A stretch of 64,000 bases of DNA from Paraburkholderia agricolaris (GCF_009455635.1 NZ_QPER01000001.1:4752967-4816966), one strand, 5' to 3'; counted from the first letter of the stretch, positions 1 to 8,776 are shown. The notes: generated by a model from the sequence alone, not told the origin. Program-made: numbers and translations.

Positions 1-991
1 GCGGGTTGTAGAGCAATGCACGCGCCAGTGCGATCAGATCGGCGTCACCTTCTTCGATGAGTTGTTCGGCGTGCAGCGGATCGGTGATCAGGCCCACGCC
101 GATGGTCGTGAGGCCGGTTGCCTGTTTGACGGCCCGTGCAAAAGGAATCTGATAACCCGGCTCGAGCGGAATCTTCTGCAACGGCGAGACACCGCCGGAC
201 GACACATCGATCCAGTCGCAGCCACGCTTTTTCAACTCCTGCGCGAATACGATCGTCTCTTCGAGCGTCCAGCCGCCTTCCACCCAGTCAGTTGCCGAGA
301 CGCGTACGCCGACCGGTTTGTCGGCCGGAAACGCCGCGCGCACGATGTCGAAGATTTCGAGCGGAAAGCGCATGCGGTTCTCGAGCGAACCACCGTAATC
401 GTCGTTGCGTTGATTGGCGATCGGCGACAGGAACTGATGCAGCAGATAGCCATGCGCCGCATGCACTTCCAGCGCGTCGACGCCGAGGCGCGCGGCACGC
501 CGCGCGGAAGCCGCGAACGCTTCGCGAATCCGGTTCAGCCCAGGTGTATCGAGCGCGAGTGGCGGCTCTTCACCCGCTTTATGCGGCAACGCCGACGGCG
601 CATGCGGCAGCCAGCCGCCTTGCGAAACGGTAATCAGTTGACCGCCTTCCCAAGGCACGTGACTCGACGCCTTGCGTCCCGCATGTGACAACTGCATCGC
701 AACGCGAATGTGCGAATGCTTGCGGATCGCGGCGAGAACCGGCACCAGAGCCGTTTCGGTGGCGTCGTCCCACAGTCCGAGATCGCCCGGCGTGATGCGC
801 CCATCCGGCTCGACAGCGGTCGCCTCGATGCACAGCATGCCGGCGCCCGACAGCGCAAGACTGCCGAGATGGATCATGTGCCACGCGGTAGCCTCGCCAC
901 GTTCGGCGGAGTACTGGCACATTGGGGAGACGACGATGCGGTTGGGAAGCGTCACGCTACGCAGCGTGAGCGGAGAGAAAAGCGCGCTCAT
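1..991 (-). CDS. NADH:flavin oxidoreductase, old yellow enzyme family (C-terminus cut by window edge)
   Basis: FMN-dependent ene-reductase of the old yellow enzyme family, YqjM-like branch. Such enzymes reduce activated C=C bonds with NAD(P)H in the cytoplasm. Reading the minus strand from the ATG at 991 gives MSALFSPLTLRSVTLPNRIV, then PMCQYSAERG (flavin region), QLSHAGRKAS, and the family block HAAHGYLLHQFLSP followed by NDDYGGSLENR. These are the hallmark barrel motifs of the class. The frame stays open to base 1, so about 330 residues are present and the C-terminus lies outside. It is followed on the same strand by other minus-strand genes but is separated from the amidotransferase by about 75 bases. 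The natural substrate cannot be told from sequence. Confidence 0.93.
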   Translation of the reverse strand, partial: MSALFSPLTLRSVTLPNRIVVSPMCQYSAERGEATAWHMIHLGSLALSGAGMLCIEATAVEPDGRITPGDLGLWDDATETALVPVLAAIRKHSHIRVAMQLSHAGRKASSHVPWEGGQLITVSQGGWLPHAPSALPHKAGEEPPLALDTPGLNRIREAFAASARRAARLGVDALEVHAAHGYLLHQFLSPIANQRNDDYGGSLENRMRFPLEIFDIVRAAFPADKPVGVRVSATDWVEGGWTLEETIVFAQELKKRGCDWIDVSSGGVSPLQKIPLEPGYQIPFARAVKQATGLTTIGVGLITDPLHAEQLIEEGDADLIALARALLYNP

Positions 992-1065
992 GGATTACGC
1001 CCTGTAAAAACCCCAAGAGCGGACGAGCATAGCACCGCGGGTAATTGTCTGCAGGCGCGCGCGGA

Positions 1066-1779
1066 TCAGGGTTTCGGTTCGACCTGATCGAGCCACTCGC
1101 CAAACATCCGGCGCGCCGCGGTTTCCAGTACCGGACCGAACTGCGCTGTCTCGGCTCGCAAACGGCGTACGTCGATACCATGGCCGGCAATCTCGCCGGC
1201 GTTGCCGATCAGCCAGGGCTCGAACCGGTCAGCGCGAATCTCAGGATGGCATTGCAGACCCAGCACGTGGCTGCCCCAGGCGAATGCCTGGTTTTCGCAG
1301 GCAGGCGTCGAAGCGAGACGTGTGGCGTTGTCGGGCAGATCGAAGGTGTCGCCATGCCAATGCAGCATCGACGTGAGCGCGCCGTCCAGATGGCGCACCG
1401 GCGAAGCACGGCCGGCATCGGTGAGCGTGAGCGGTGTCCAGCCGAGTTCGGTATGGCCGGCGGGATAGACCCGCGCGCCGAGCGCACGCGCGATCAGTTG
1501 CGCGCCGAGGCAGATGCCGAGCGTCGGCAAACCGGCGGCGATGCGCTTTTCGATCATGGAGAGCAACGGCACGAGCGTCGGATAGAGCACGTCGTCAGTT
1601 GCACTGATCGGGCCGCCCAGGATTACCATGAGCGATGCGGCGACCGGGTCCGGCGCTTCGATACGGGCAAAGCCGACATCGAGATAGCGCACCGGCCGAC
1701 CGCGCTCGCCGAGCTCCAGCTCAAGACTGCCCAGATCCTCGAAGTGCACATGGCGAATGGCCAGAACTTCGCGATTCAT
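1066..1779 (-). CDS. Class I glutamine amidotransferase (GMP-synthase-like)
   Basis: 237-residue stand-alone glutamine amidotransferase of the class I (triad) family, resembling the amidotransferase half of GMP synthase. The nucleophile is Cys90 in the elbow motif LGICLGAQ. The catalytic His is in LGLQCHPEIR, and an LGGP motif near residue 55 fits the oxyanion region. No synthase domain is attached. Proteins of this kind either pass ammonia to an unknown partner or hydrolyse gamma-glutamyl bonds, so the real substrate is open. The ATG at 1779 fits the family length. The gene is transcribed in the same direction as the upstream MarR gene, with about 130 bases between. Confidence 0.9.
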   Translation of the reverse strand: MNREVLAIRHVHFEDLGSLELELGERGRPVRYLDVGFARIEAPDPVAASLMVILGGPISATDDVLYPTLVPLLSMIEKRIAAGLPTLGICLGAQLIARALGARVYPAGHTELGWTPLTLTDAGRASPVRHLDGALTSMLHWHGDTFDLPDNATRLASTPACENQAFAWGSHVLGLQCHPEIRADRFEPWLIGNAGEIAGHGIDVRRLRAETAQFGPVLETAARRMFGEWLDQVEPKP

Positions 1780-1836
1780 CAGCCTGCCCCACCTTCAGGT
1801 TGACTAAAGACTTGCCGCTACGCGGCGCGAACCGCC

Positions 1837-1862
1837 CGGCGGCCGGCAATCGCCGGCCGCCG
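1837..1862. repeat. GC-rich hairpin, 11-bp perfect stem
   Basis: Arms 1837-1847 and 1852-1862 are perfectly complementary around a 4-base loop. It lies just after the MarR stop (minus strand) and before the amidotransferase start. No T-tract follows on either strand, so it is not a canonical intrinsic terminator. It could stall polymerase or protect an mRNA end. Confidence 0.5.
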
Positions 1863-1907
1863 GAGCACGGTTTGGCAGTGTAGCGGAATGTCCTGAAAGA
1901 CGCCGCC

Positions 1908-2546
1908 TTATTGGGCGAAGATCTTCCAGGTCTTCTTCTGGGTGGCGATGTCAGCCGCTTCGTACACCGAGCAATCGAGACGCACGTCCGTGTCCGACAT
2001 CTTCAGATTGAGCAGCGCGCAATGATGCGGCGTCTTCTTCGGCGTCTTGCTGGGCTCGAAATGCGTGCAGGTCAGGCACATGCGGTGCGGCGGAATCGTG
2101 CCTTGCACTTCCAGCTGATGGATGGTCTTGAGCAGCGTGCGATAGAACAGCGTCTGCTCTTCGTCGCGCAGCGTGCCGACCGCTTTGGCCAGAAAGTCCG
2201 GCCATTGCGCAGCGCGCTTCGCGGCGGTGCGGCCACGCGCCGTCAGACGGACCGCGAGGGCGCGGCCGTCGTCGAGGGCACGGCGTTTTTCGACCAGGCC
2301 TTTGGTCTCGAGCGTGCTCACGGCATCGCTGGTGGTTGCGGCGGTCAACGCCGTTTCGCGGGCAATTTCGCCAAGACGCATCGGGCCCTTGCGTTGCATC
2401 AGCAAGACCAGGATTTCGCCCTGGGTCGGCGTAAGGCCTGCGCCTTCCGCCCATTCCCAAGCCTGGCTCCGCATGGCCGTGCTCAATCGCAATAGGCTGT
2501 GGGTCACTCGCCCGGTTGCCTGTTCTCCGTATACGCCTTCGCTCAT
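1908..2546 (-). CDS. MarR-family transcriptional regulator with cysteine-rich C-terminus
   Basis: 212-residue regulator. Residues about 15-145 form a MarR winged-helix domain: GLTPTQGEILVLL, then the recognition region LGEIARETALTAATTSDAVSTLETKGLVEK and a wing with RRALDDGRALAVRLT. Start ATG at 2546 (MSEGVYGEQ) is preferred over an in-frame start at 2636, because the upstream 30 residues are arginine-rich and unlike the family. The last 60 residues are unusual: Cys157 and Cys160 (CLTC), Cys176 (HHC) and Cys192 (LDC) could form a zinc or redox site. The ligand and target genes are unknown. The divergent side (2547-3082) holds no gene, only the DnaA-box region. Confidence 0.88.
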   Translation of the reverse strand: MSEGVYGEQATGRVTHSLLRLSTAMRSQAWEWAEGAGLTPTQGEILVLLMQRKGPMRLGEIARETALTAATTSDAVSTLETKGLVEKRRALDDGRALAVRLTARGRTAAKRAAQWPDFLAKAVGTLRDEEQTLFYRTLLKTIHQLEVQGTIPPHRMCLTCTHFEPSKTPKKTPHHCALLNLKMSDTDVRLDCSVYEAADIATQKKTWKIFAQ

Positions 2547-2923
2547 AATCTTCGTTTGGTTTATTAAAGCTTGCGTGCAATGTCGGCGAACCGCTGCCGA
2601 ACAAGCCCGTAGCCTGTGTGGGGTAGCCTCGCCCAAAAGCAGACGAGACGGTTTCTACTATCTCAAAAATTTACCGCCTTACCAGCCAAAGGCAGCTAAA
2701 GCGACATTCTATGCGAGACCGGCCAATCGTACAGCTAAGTTATCCAACATAAGCTGTGGATAACCATGGGAAAACATAGGGGATCGCCTGTGTGCCGATT
2801 CTTGATAAGCAAGCAGCCCCCGCTATCCTTACCAAAGTTGTCCTCGTTTACCGGCTCCGATGCACCCCGGATCCGCCTGGTTATGGTTTACCTAGCACTT
2901 TGACTTTTCAGGGAATTATTCAG

Positions 2924-2978
2924 TTGTCCACAGGCAGATGCAATGCTTGTTAACTACTACTACGTTTGTATACGTAAA
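2924..2978 (-). promoter_or_regulatory. DnaA-box / GTTAAC / GTATAC module, left copy
   Basis: Read on the minus strand: TTTACGTATAC, then ACGTAGTAGTAGT, GTTAACAAG, 13 bases, TGTGGACAA. The right copy at 6105-6160 has the same parts in the same order with the same 13-base gap on the plus strand. The TAG triplets 5' of a TGTGGAYAA box resemble the DnaA-trio plus box arrangement of bacterial unwinding regions, although the spacing is longer than in known examples. This is a candidate initiator-protein binding module; function is inferred. Confidence 0.45.
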
Positions 2979-3019
2979 TTTTTGAAAAACCTAAGACCCC
3001 GCGAGCTGGAAATTTATTT

Positions 3020-3050
3020 ACGAAAAAAAACCCGCACGAAGCGGGTTTCC
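3020..3050 (-). terminator. Intrinsic terminator of ybdK
   Basis: On the minus strand AAACCCGC-TTCGT-GCGGGTTT is followed by a run of T (the A run at 3023-3030 of the plus strand). It sits about 33 bases after the ybdK stop codon at 3083. Confidence 0.85.
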
Positions 3051-3082
3051 TTACGGTTTAACGTAACCAATCCCGTCTCCGG

Positions 3083-4198
3083 CTAGGCTCGCCACTGCAA
3101 ACACTGCTGCCTTACGGCTTCGTGCAAGGACTTTTCCCGTTCGAAGACACCGCGCAGCCACGCCGCGTCATTGACCTGACCGCGTGCGATCGCGCCGATT
3201 TCGGCGAGCGCTTTGCCCGAACCCAATGCTTCGGCGTGCGGTGCAATCAGATCAAGCGTTTCGAGGATATCTTCGGAAATCGTCTTGCGCTCGCTCGTTT
3301 GCGGATTGATGCAGTTGCCGGCCAGTCCGAAGCGGCATGCTTCAAAACGGTTGAAAGTGTAGACAAGGTAATCGTCTTCTTTCGGCGTGATCGGCTTGTC
3401 GAGCAGCAGATGCCGTGCAAGGGTCTGGATGTAGCAGGCAATCGCTGCCGCGCGATCGACGGAAAACGGCGTATCCATCACGCGAACTTCGATCGTGCCG
3501 AAACCCGGCTTCGGCCGGATGTCCCAGTAGAAATCTTTCATGCTGTTGACCACGCCCGTGTGAACCATCTTCGAGAAATATTCCTCGAAGCTGTCCCACG
3601 TCAGCACGAATGGCGCGCGCCCCGACAACGGAAACGCAAACACGGAATTCAGTCGTGCCGAATGAAAACCGGTATCGACACCCTGCACGAACGGCGACGA
3701 AGCGGACAAGGCGATGAAATGCGGAATGAAGCGCGACATGGAATGCAGCAGGTACAGCGCGCTGTTCGGATCCGGACAGCCGATGTGCACGTGCTGTCCG
3801 AACACCGTAAATTGCTTGGCAAGATAGCCGTACAACTCCGAAAGATACTGAAAGCGCGGTGTATCGACAATCTGCCTTTCACTCCATTGCTGGAATGCAT
3901 GCGTGCCGCCACCGCACAAGCCGACGTTCAGATGATCCGCAGCGGAAACCAGCGTGTCGCGGATCTTGCGCAAATCGGTGACGGCCTGTTCATGCGTCGT
4001 GCAGATACCGGTCGACAACTCGATCATGCTTTCGGTGATTTCCGGCGTGATGTTGCCGGGGATTTTTTCATCCTTGATGAGGCGCAGCAGGTCCGAGCCG
4101 GCTTTGGTCAGATCATAGTCATGCGTATTCACGATCTGCATTTCGAGTTCGACACCGAAGGTGAACGGTTTCGAATCGATGAAGGGTTCGAGTGACAT
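3083..4198 (-). CDS. ybdK: YbdK-type carboxylate-amine ligase (GCS2 family)
   Basis: 371 residues, the usual length of YbdK. These ATP-dependent enzymes have weak glutamate-cysteine ligase activity and belong to the GCS2 family, unrelated to the larger GshA encoded at 30288-31904. Recognisable parts are [12 protein letters not shown] (Glu metal/ATP ligands), [14 protein letters not shown], the glycine-rich [28 protein letters not shown] and [18 protein letters not shown]. Start ATG at 4198 is the only good one and fits the family N-terminus. It is monocistronic with its own terminator and lies between the two DnaA-box gaps. Its physiological substrate is not settled for the family. Confidence 0.92.
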   Translation of the reverse strand: MSLEPFIDSKPFTFGVELEMQIVNTHDYDLTKAGSDLLRLIKDEKIPGNITPEITESMIELSTGICTTHEQAVTDLRKIRDTLVSAADHLNVGLCGGGTHAFQQWSERQIVDTPRFQYLSELYGYLAKQFTVFGQHVHIGCPDPNSALYLLHSMSRFIPHFIALSASSPFVQGVDTGFHSARLNSVFAFPLSGRAPFVLTWDSFEEYFSKMVHTGVVNSMKDFYWDIRPKPGFGTIEVRVMDTPFSVDRAAAIACYIQTLARHLLLDKPITPKEDDYLVYTFNRFEACRFGLAGNCINPQTSERKTISEDILETLDLIAPHAEALGSGKALAEIGAIARGQVNDAAWLRGVFEREKSLHEAVRQQCLQWRA

Positions 4199-4338
4199 AG
4201 CGTCCCCTGAGTCAGGTCGGCCGGTGTGTCACATGGTTGTGTCACAGGTCCGGCCGTTTTTTTGAAACGAATAAACAGGATAAAACGAGGGTAAAGCGCG
4301 CAAATCAGGCATCCAGCGCATCGAGTAGCAGTGCTGCG

Positions 4339-5544
4339 TTACTCTTCACGCCGTTCGGCCACCAGCGCCAGGCTGCGATACACGAGCCACGGCCCGAGAA
4401 TCTGCAGCACGAAAATCGAACACATCACGATCGCGCGCAGTTGTGGATCGAAATTCGGATAAAGGTTGTAGGTATCGTCGACGAGCAGGTACGCAAGCGC
4501 CGACATCGGCGAGAGCGACAAACCGAGGGCCATGCCCTGCTTCCAGTTCAAACCGCTCGGCTTGGCAAAGGCCATCACGCCCACCAGTTTCGCAACCAGC
4601 CGCGCAATAATCAGACCCAGCGCAGCGACACCGCCGAGCGCGATGTCTTTCCATTCGAACGAAGTCAGCGTCAGCACGAACAGAATCACGGTCAGCAGCC
4701 AGCCTGCCGTGCCGAAATGCTCCGGCCACAACTGCGGACGCGCTTCAAGATTCTTAACGATGATGCCCGCAGCCAGCAACGCAAGAATGGTGGAAAGCTT
4801 GAACACGTGCGCAATCGCAATCGCCAGCAGTACGAGGCCGAATAGCGCGACAAACGAATGCTCGTCCTGCATGTTCAGACGTCGATAAAAAAACGTGCAG
4901 GTGCGTGCAAGCAGATAGGCCAGTACGAGCGAGCCGACCAGCAGATAAAGCGGTTGCAGAATCGTGGCATAGACGTTGCCGTAAACCTCCTGATGCAACC
5001 AGCTCGAGACCAGCTTTTCGATCACCACCGCGTACATGCTGTTCAACGCGGTCAGGGTCAACAACCGTTGAGTCACCTGGCCTTCCGCGCGCAGCTCGGT
5101 TTTGAGCTGGATCACCATGGCCGGCGAAGTCGCCATCGCAATCGCGGCGAGCACCGTTGCCACCATCAGCGGCACCTTCAGAAACAGCAGCACCGGCAAC
5201 ACCAGCGCGAACGTCAGCGTGGCTTCGGCGACGCTCGACAGAATCAACCAGGGATTGCGGCGGATCCAGCGTAGATCGAGCCGGCTGCCCAGTTCGAACA
5301 ACAGCAAACCGAGCGCGACGTCGAGCAGCGGCCGGGCGGCGTTCGCGGACTCCGCGTCGATCACGCCGAAACCGGCAGCGCCTGCTATCAGACCGATGAC
5401 CGCATACCCGGAAATGCGTGGCAAACGCCACGCGCGAAAGCAGAGTTCACCGCACAGGCCAGCGGCGAGCAAGGCGAGACCGGCCCAAAAAATGGCGTCG
5501 GGAGTGAGTGGCCAGGCTGGAAAAAATGAAAACGCCGACTTCAT
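4339..5544 (-). CDS. Cation:proton antiporter (CPA2/KefB-like membrane domain)
   Basis: 401-residue polytopic inner-membrane protein with about 11-12 hydrophobic segments and the sodium/hydrogen-exchanger fold. Motifs include LPRISGYAVIGLIAG near the N-terminus, LLFELGSRLDLRWIRRNPWL, and the unwound-helix stretch ATVLAAIAMATSPAMVIQLKTEL. The cytoplasmic TrkA-N domain of full-length Kef proteins is absent, so it is the short membrane-only type. Start ATG at 5544 (MKSAFSFFPAW) is chosen because AAGGAGA lies about 10 bases upstream; an earlier in-frame start at 5598 has no such site. Transported ion (Na+ or K+) unknown. Confidence 0.88.
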   Translation of the reverse strand: MKSAFSFFPAWPLTPDAIFWAGLALLAAGLCGELCFRAWRLPRISGYAVIGLIAGAAGFGVIDAESANAARPLLDVALGLLLFELGSRLDLRWIRRNPWLILSSVAEATLTFALVLPVLLFLKVPLMVATVLAAIAMATSPAMVIQLKTELRAEGQVTQRLLTLTALNSMYAVVIEKLVSSWLHQEVYGNVYATILQPLYLLVGSLVLAYLLARTCTFFYRRLNMQDEHSFVALFGLVLLAIAIAHVFKLSTILALLAAGIIVKNLEARPQLWPEHFGTAGWLLTVILFVLTLTSFEWKDIALGGVAALGLIIARLVAKLVGVMAFAKPSGLNWKQGMALGLSLSPMSALAYLLVDDTYNLYPNFDPQLRAIVMCSIFVLQILGPWLVYRSLALVAERREE

Positions 5545-6344
5545 TGTGATGGGTTCTCCTTGGCAGCAACGGCAGACGACACGAACCGGCCTCAACACCG
5601 GTGAGCGGCTGAGCGCATGAGGCGCTCACTGTTGCGATCGCTTCGCGTGACCCGCGTTGCGAGTTTTCAATGATCGGATGATCTGAATGCGCCACGGTCG
5701 CGTGGAGCGCGACGCATTTCGGGGTGCGGCCGTAGCAACCGGCACGGAACGGTGAAAGAACGCCGTCGACTTTGAATCAGATTCTGATTGAGCGGCACCG
5801 TTCCGTTGCAGCGAGTGCCGCCCAGGGCGAGGCGCGACGCGGAAAAGAACGGCGATTGTGCCATAGCTTTTTCATACTTGACTGAAAAGACCGGAACATG
5901 CCGTCAAAACGGTAAAAACGTACGTTAACTTCGCACGACGTGGAAAATGCGACCGTTTTAACACTGAATCAGGCTCTCACAGGTTACAGATTCAACGTTG
6001 CAGAACGGTTTTTCGGAAAACTGCCGGCGTCGTTTTCTACCCATTGCAGGAGGTTCGAGCTCGGCGATTGCGCTCGATCGCACGCGGGTTCTTCTGTTTA
6101 CAGGTTTACCGTATGTATACGTAGTAACAGTTAACAAGGTGCCTCGTTTTCTGTGGATAACCCCGGTTTACCGAATCGATTCATCGGGTTGTCGCTCGCA
6201 TAACAGGATGCACAGCATGTGCGGCAGCAGCGGGTATACAAGGGTAACTTTTGGCGATTTTCGGCGGCGGCAAAGTTACCCCGTTTACGTCCACAACGGT
6301 TCCACATGAGTTGCGCGGGTTAACAAGGCAGTTATCCACAAGTT
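5545..6344. other. 800-base intergenic region with DnaA boxes (origin-like)
   Basis: No supported gene. The right half is AT-richer than its surroundings and holds a perfect DnaA box TGTGGATAA (6152-6160), a perfect TTATCCACA (6332-6340), an 8/9 match AGTGGATAA (6347-6355, inside the mnmC stop region), GTTAACAAGG at 6130-6139 and again at 6319-6328, and a GTATAC palindrome (6115-6120). GTTTACC heptamers lie at 6104-6110 and 6166-6172. The left part (5600-5880) only shows the antiporter leader and nothing I recognise. Short open frames here are not supported. Confidence 0.6.
6105..6160 (+). promoter_or_regulatory. DnaA-box / GTTAAC / GTATAC module, right copy
   Basis: Order on the plus strand: TTTACCGTATGTATAC, GTAGTAACAG, GTTAACAAG (6130-6138), 13 bases, TGTGGATAA (6152-6160). 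It mirrors the module at 2924-2978, with identical GTTAACAAG-N13-TGTGGAYAA spacing. Role as origin, DnaA titration or regulatory site is inferred. Confidence 0.45.
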
Positions 6345-6356
6345 TCAGTGGATAAC
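6319..6356. promoter_or_regulatory. Paired DnaA boxes overlapping the mnmC stop
   Basis: GTTAACAAGG (6319-6328) is followed three bases later by TTATCCACA (6332-6340) and by the opposed AGTGGATAA (6347-6355). GTTATCCAC / GTGGATAAC form a 9-bp perfect inverted repeat around 8 bases. The second box is inside the last codons of mnmC. Confidence 0.5.
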
Positions 6357-8360
6357 TTTTTCGTCACCCGTGTTCATGTTCAGCGCGTGCGCTTGGTCCG
6401 CGGTGCCATGGCGCAACGCACGTAAGAGGAAGCGAGCCGGATCGAGGTCTTCGGCCAGGTCGCGTTCGAGCGGCCACGGCTCACCTTCGATCTGGGAGGC
6501 GATCAACTCGGCGCCCAGGCTTGCCCATACCAGACCGCGCGAGCCGTAAGCGAATGCGCCATACAGGCCGTCGATGCGTGGCAAATCGAGCGGCCAGGCG
6601 CCACGCAGACGCTGGGCGTCACGTGCCGCTGCGGGTTCGTCGGCAAAATTGCCGATCATGGGCATCCGGTCGCTCGTCACGCAGCGAAACGCGACGCGCC
6701 CGGCGAGCGCTGCCACGCCTGCCGGATCGATAACGCCGTCAAAAGCCGGCAGCATCTGCGCGACCCGTTCGAGGTTTTCCAGATGGCCATCCGGGCGTAG
6801 CGACGTGTCAGGGTCGTCGAGTTCGTAGGTGGCGCCGGTTAGCGTGACGCCGTCGGCGAGTGGAACCGCGTAGCCTTCACCTATCACCGGCATGCCGAGC
6901 GGAGGTACGGTGCCGGCCGGCAGCAAAGTCAGCTGGCCGCGGATGCTGCGAGTTGGCGCGTGACGCAAACCGGCGATGCGCGCGGCCTCGTGTGCACTTG
7001 CGACAATGACCACCGGCGCGCGCGCGATCGCCTGCCCCGCCACATCGAAGACGGTCCATTGATTACCGGACCGTTCGAGGCGCCCCACGTCCACGCCGAA
7101 GCGGCGCTCGAGCAACCCAGCCGCGGCTGCACACTGCGCTGCGCAAAGCGACGCCGGATCGATCCAGCCGCCGTGCGGAAAGAACCAGCCACCGCGTGCG
7201 AGCGGCATGCCCGCTAATTGCCGGGCTTCGCTCAGCGATACGGGCGTGACGTATTCAGACGGGTAACCGAACGCCGTGATTGCTTCGCTCATCGAACGTG
7301 CTTCGTCGTCGTCCGCGGCGATCTGCAACAGGCCTCGAGCGCCGCGCAAGGGACGATGGCCCAGCCGTTCGAGCGCGGCCCAGCGTCTGAGCGTATAGAG
7401 AAAGCCCGCTCGCGTAACGCGCGAGGCGACGCTGTCATCCCGCGAGATCATCGGATGGAATACGCCGGCCGGGTTACCCGAGGCGTCCTGAGCGACCGAT
7501 GCGTGCCGCTCCAGCGAGGTGACGCGCCAACCACGTGAGGCCAGACGCTCGATCGTCGCGCAGCCGGCGAGTCCGGCGCCGATCACGATCGCGTGCCGCT
7601 CATCGACTTCAAGCGGCGCGGGCGGTTCATAGCGGCGCACGCGCCAGCGTGGCGCGAAATGGCCGACCAGCATCGCGCGCTTCCAGCCAAAGCCGTCGAC
7701 TTTTTGGTACACAAAGCCGTTCTGCGTCAGCGCACGCTTGATGTCGCCGGCACTGCTGTAGGTCGCGAACGTGGCGCCCTCACCGGCCAGGCGAGCGAGC
7801 GCCTTGAAGATCGCAGGTGTCCAGATTTCCGGGTTCCTGGCTGGCGAGAAGCCGTCGAGATAGAACGCATCGGCGCGTAACCTCAATGCTGGCAAGCTTT
7901 CCGCCGCGTCGGCGAACACGAGTGTCAGTGTGACGCGGCCGTTCTCGAACTCGAGCCGATGCGTGCCGGGGACCAGCATTGGCCATTCAATGGCCAGTGT
8001 TTCCGCCAGCGCGGCAATCTCGGGATTCGAAATCGTCGCTGCATAGACGCTGCGCAAATCGGCCTGAGTAAACGGATGCTTCTCGGTCGAGACGAAGTGC
8101 AAGCGCTCGCAACGCGCCGGATCGGCTCGCCATGCGGACCATGTCGTGAGGAAATTGATGCCCATGCCGAAGCCGGTTTCGAGCACGGTAAACACGCGCT
8201 TGCCCTGCCACTGCTGCGGTAGCTTATTGCCCCGGAGGAACACGTATTCAGCCTGTTCGAGACCGCCGACGGCGCTGTGATAAATGTCGTCGTAGCGCGG
8301 TGAAAAAGGCGTGCCGTTGTCGCGGAATGCGAGGACGGCGGGGATCAACGGATCGGTCAT
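6345..8360 (-). CDS. mnmC: Bifunctional tRNA mnm5s2U biosynthesis enzyme MnmC
   Basis: 671 residues, the full two-domain form. The N-terminal half (about 1-240) is the SAM-dependent methyltransferase: YDDIYHS, then the SAM loop LETGFGMGINFLTTW and YLDGFSPARNPEIW. The C-terminal half starts near residue 255 with the FAD dinucleotide motif VIGAGLAGCATIERL and is the oxidoreductase that turns cmnm5U into nm5U before methylation to mnm5U at wobble position 34. It works downstream of MnmE (58606-60000 in this window) and MnmG. The C-terminal EKVIH and stop codon coincide with the DnaA-box inverted repeat at 6331-6356. Start ATG at 8360 fits the family. Confidence 0.96.
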   Translation of the reverse strand: MTDPLIPAVLAFRDNGTPFSPRYDDIYHSAVGGLEQAEYVFLRGNKLPQQWQGKRVFTVLETGFGMGINFLTTWSAWRADPARCERLHFVSTEKHPFTQADLRSVYAATISNPEIAALAETLAIEWPMLVPGTHRLEFENGRVTLTLVFADAAESLPALRLRADAFYLDGFSPARNPEIWTPAIFKALARLAGEGATFATYSSAGDIKRALTQNGFVYQKVDGFGWKRAMLVGHFAPRWRVRRYEPPAPLEVDERHAIVIGAGLAGCATIERLASRGWRVTSLERHASVAQDASGNPAGVFHPMISRDDSVASRVTRAGFLYTLRRWAALERLGHRPLRGARGLLQIAADDDEARSMSEAITAFGYPSEYVTPVSLSEARQLAGMPLARGGWFFPHGGWIDPASLCAAQCAAAAGLLERRFGVDVGRLERSGNQWTVFDVAGQAIARAPVVIVASAHEAARIAGLRHAPTRSIRGQLTLLPAGTVPPLGMPVIGEGYAVPLADGVTLTGATYELDDPDTSLRPDGHLENLERVAQMLPAFDGVIDPAGVAALAGRVAFRCVTSDRMPMIGNFADEPAAARDAQRLRGAWPLDLPRIDGLYGAFAYGSRGLVWASLGAELIASQIEGEPWPLERDLAEDLDPARFLLRALRHGTADQAHALNMNTGDEKVIH

Positions 8361-8776
8361 GCGCTGTGGAAAATGACGCTCGAAAGAGCGGATCAGACGT
8401 TACCGCCGGCGCGGGCAGCTCGCCAGGCGGCGAAAAAGACGTGCGGCAACGTTGGCAAAAACCAACGCTAAGCCCCGTCCACGCTGGGTTTCAGCCTTCG
8501 ATTGAGGTCCGCGAAGAGAAAAAAGAAGGGTTTCCCCTGAATCTTGGCCCCAGAACCGCTTAAATCTTCGAAACCCTTATCCTGATTGGGTTTGCGCTGC
8601 GCTATCATAGCAAGCGCCGCGAAGGGAGCGGCGGCACGGCCGTGGGGCAGTCAATTACCCCATGCTAATTGTCCGGAGGGGATCCGGAGCCGCAGCTGCT
8701 CGACGGCGCGGCCCGCGCACGTATAATCGGCGCGTTCGCGCTGTTCGTGTCAACCTAAACTCAGAAAGGAACCTTA
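8361..8776. other. Divergent mnmC / HU upstream region
   Basis: 416 bases with no gene. It holds the HU promoter and leader. An AACCC / GGGTT hairpin lies at about 8573-8591, and a TATCAT hexamer near 8602 could be a second -10 box. This gap marks the switch from an all-minus run of six genes to plus-strand genes. Confidence 0.5.
8722..8727 (+). promoter_or_regulatory. Candidate -10 box for the HU gene
   Basis: Consensus TATAAT, 50 bases before the HU start codon. The -35 region (around 8699-8705) is a poor match, so activation or an extended promoter may be involved. Confidence 0.5.

Larger units (their letters stand above)
2547..3082. other. AT-richer intergenic region with DnaA boxes
   Basis: No supported gene in 536 bases. 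It contains a perfect DnaA box (TGTGGATAA, 2755-2763) facing a 7/9 match (TTATCCAAC, 2740-2748), which together form an 8-bp inverted repeat GTTATCCA / TGGATAAC. A near-perfect box TTGTCCACA lies at 2924-2932. A module 2946-2978 follows (CTTGTTAACT, three ACT triplets, GTATAC at 2968-2973). Several GTTTACC-like heptamers occur (around 2848 and 2886). The same module appears in mirror orientation at 6105-6160. The right end holds the ybdK terminator. Confidence 0.6.

Noticed and set aside
62..688. Plus-strand open frames of up to 208 codons
   Set aside because: They are antisense shadows of the old yellow enzyme; the minus-strand reading carries the family motifs.
2173..2763. Plus-strand frame of 196 codons over the MarR gene and gap
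   Set aside because: Shadow of the MarR gene running into non-coding sequence.
5940..6309. Open frames in the gap before mnmC
   Set aside because: No ribosome site or recognisable protein; the region is better explained by DnaA boxes and palindromes.
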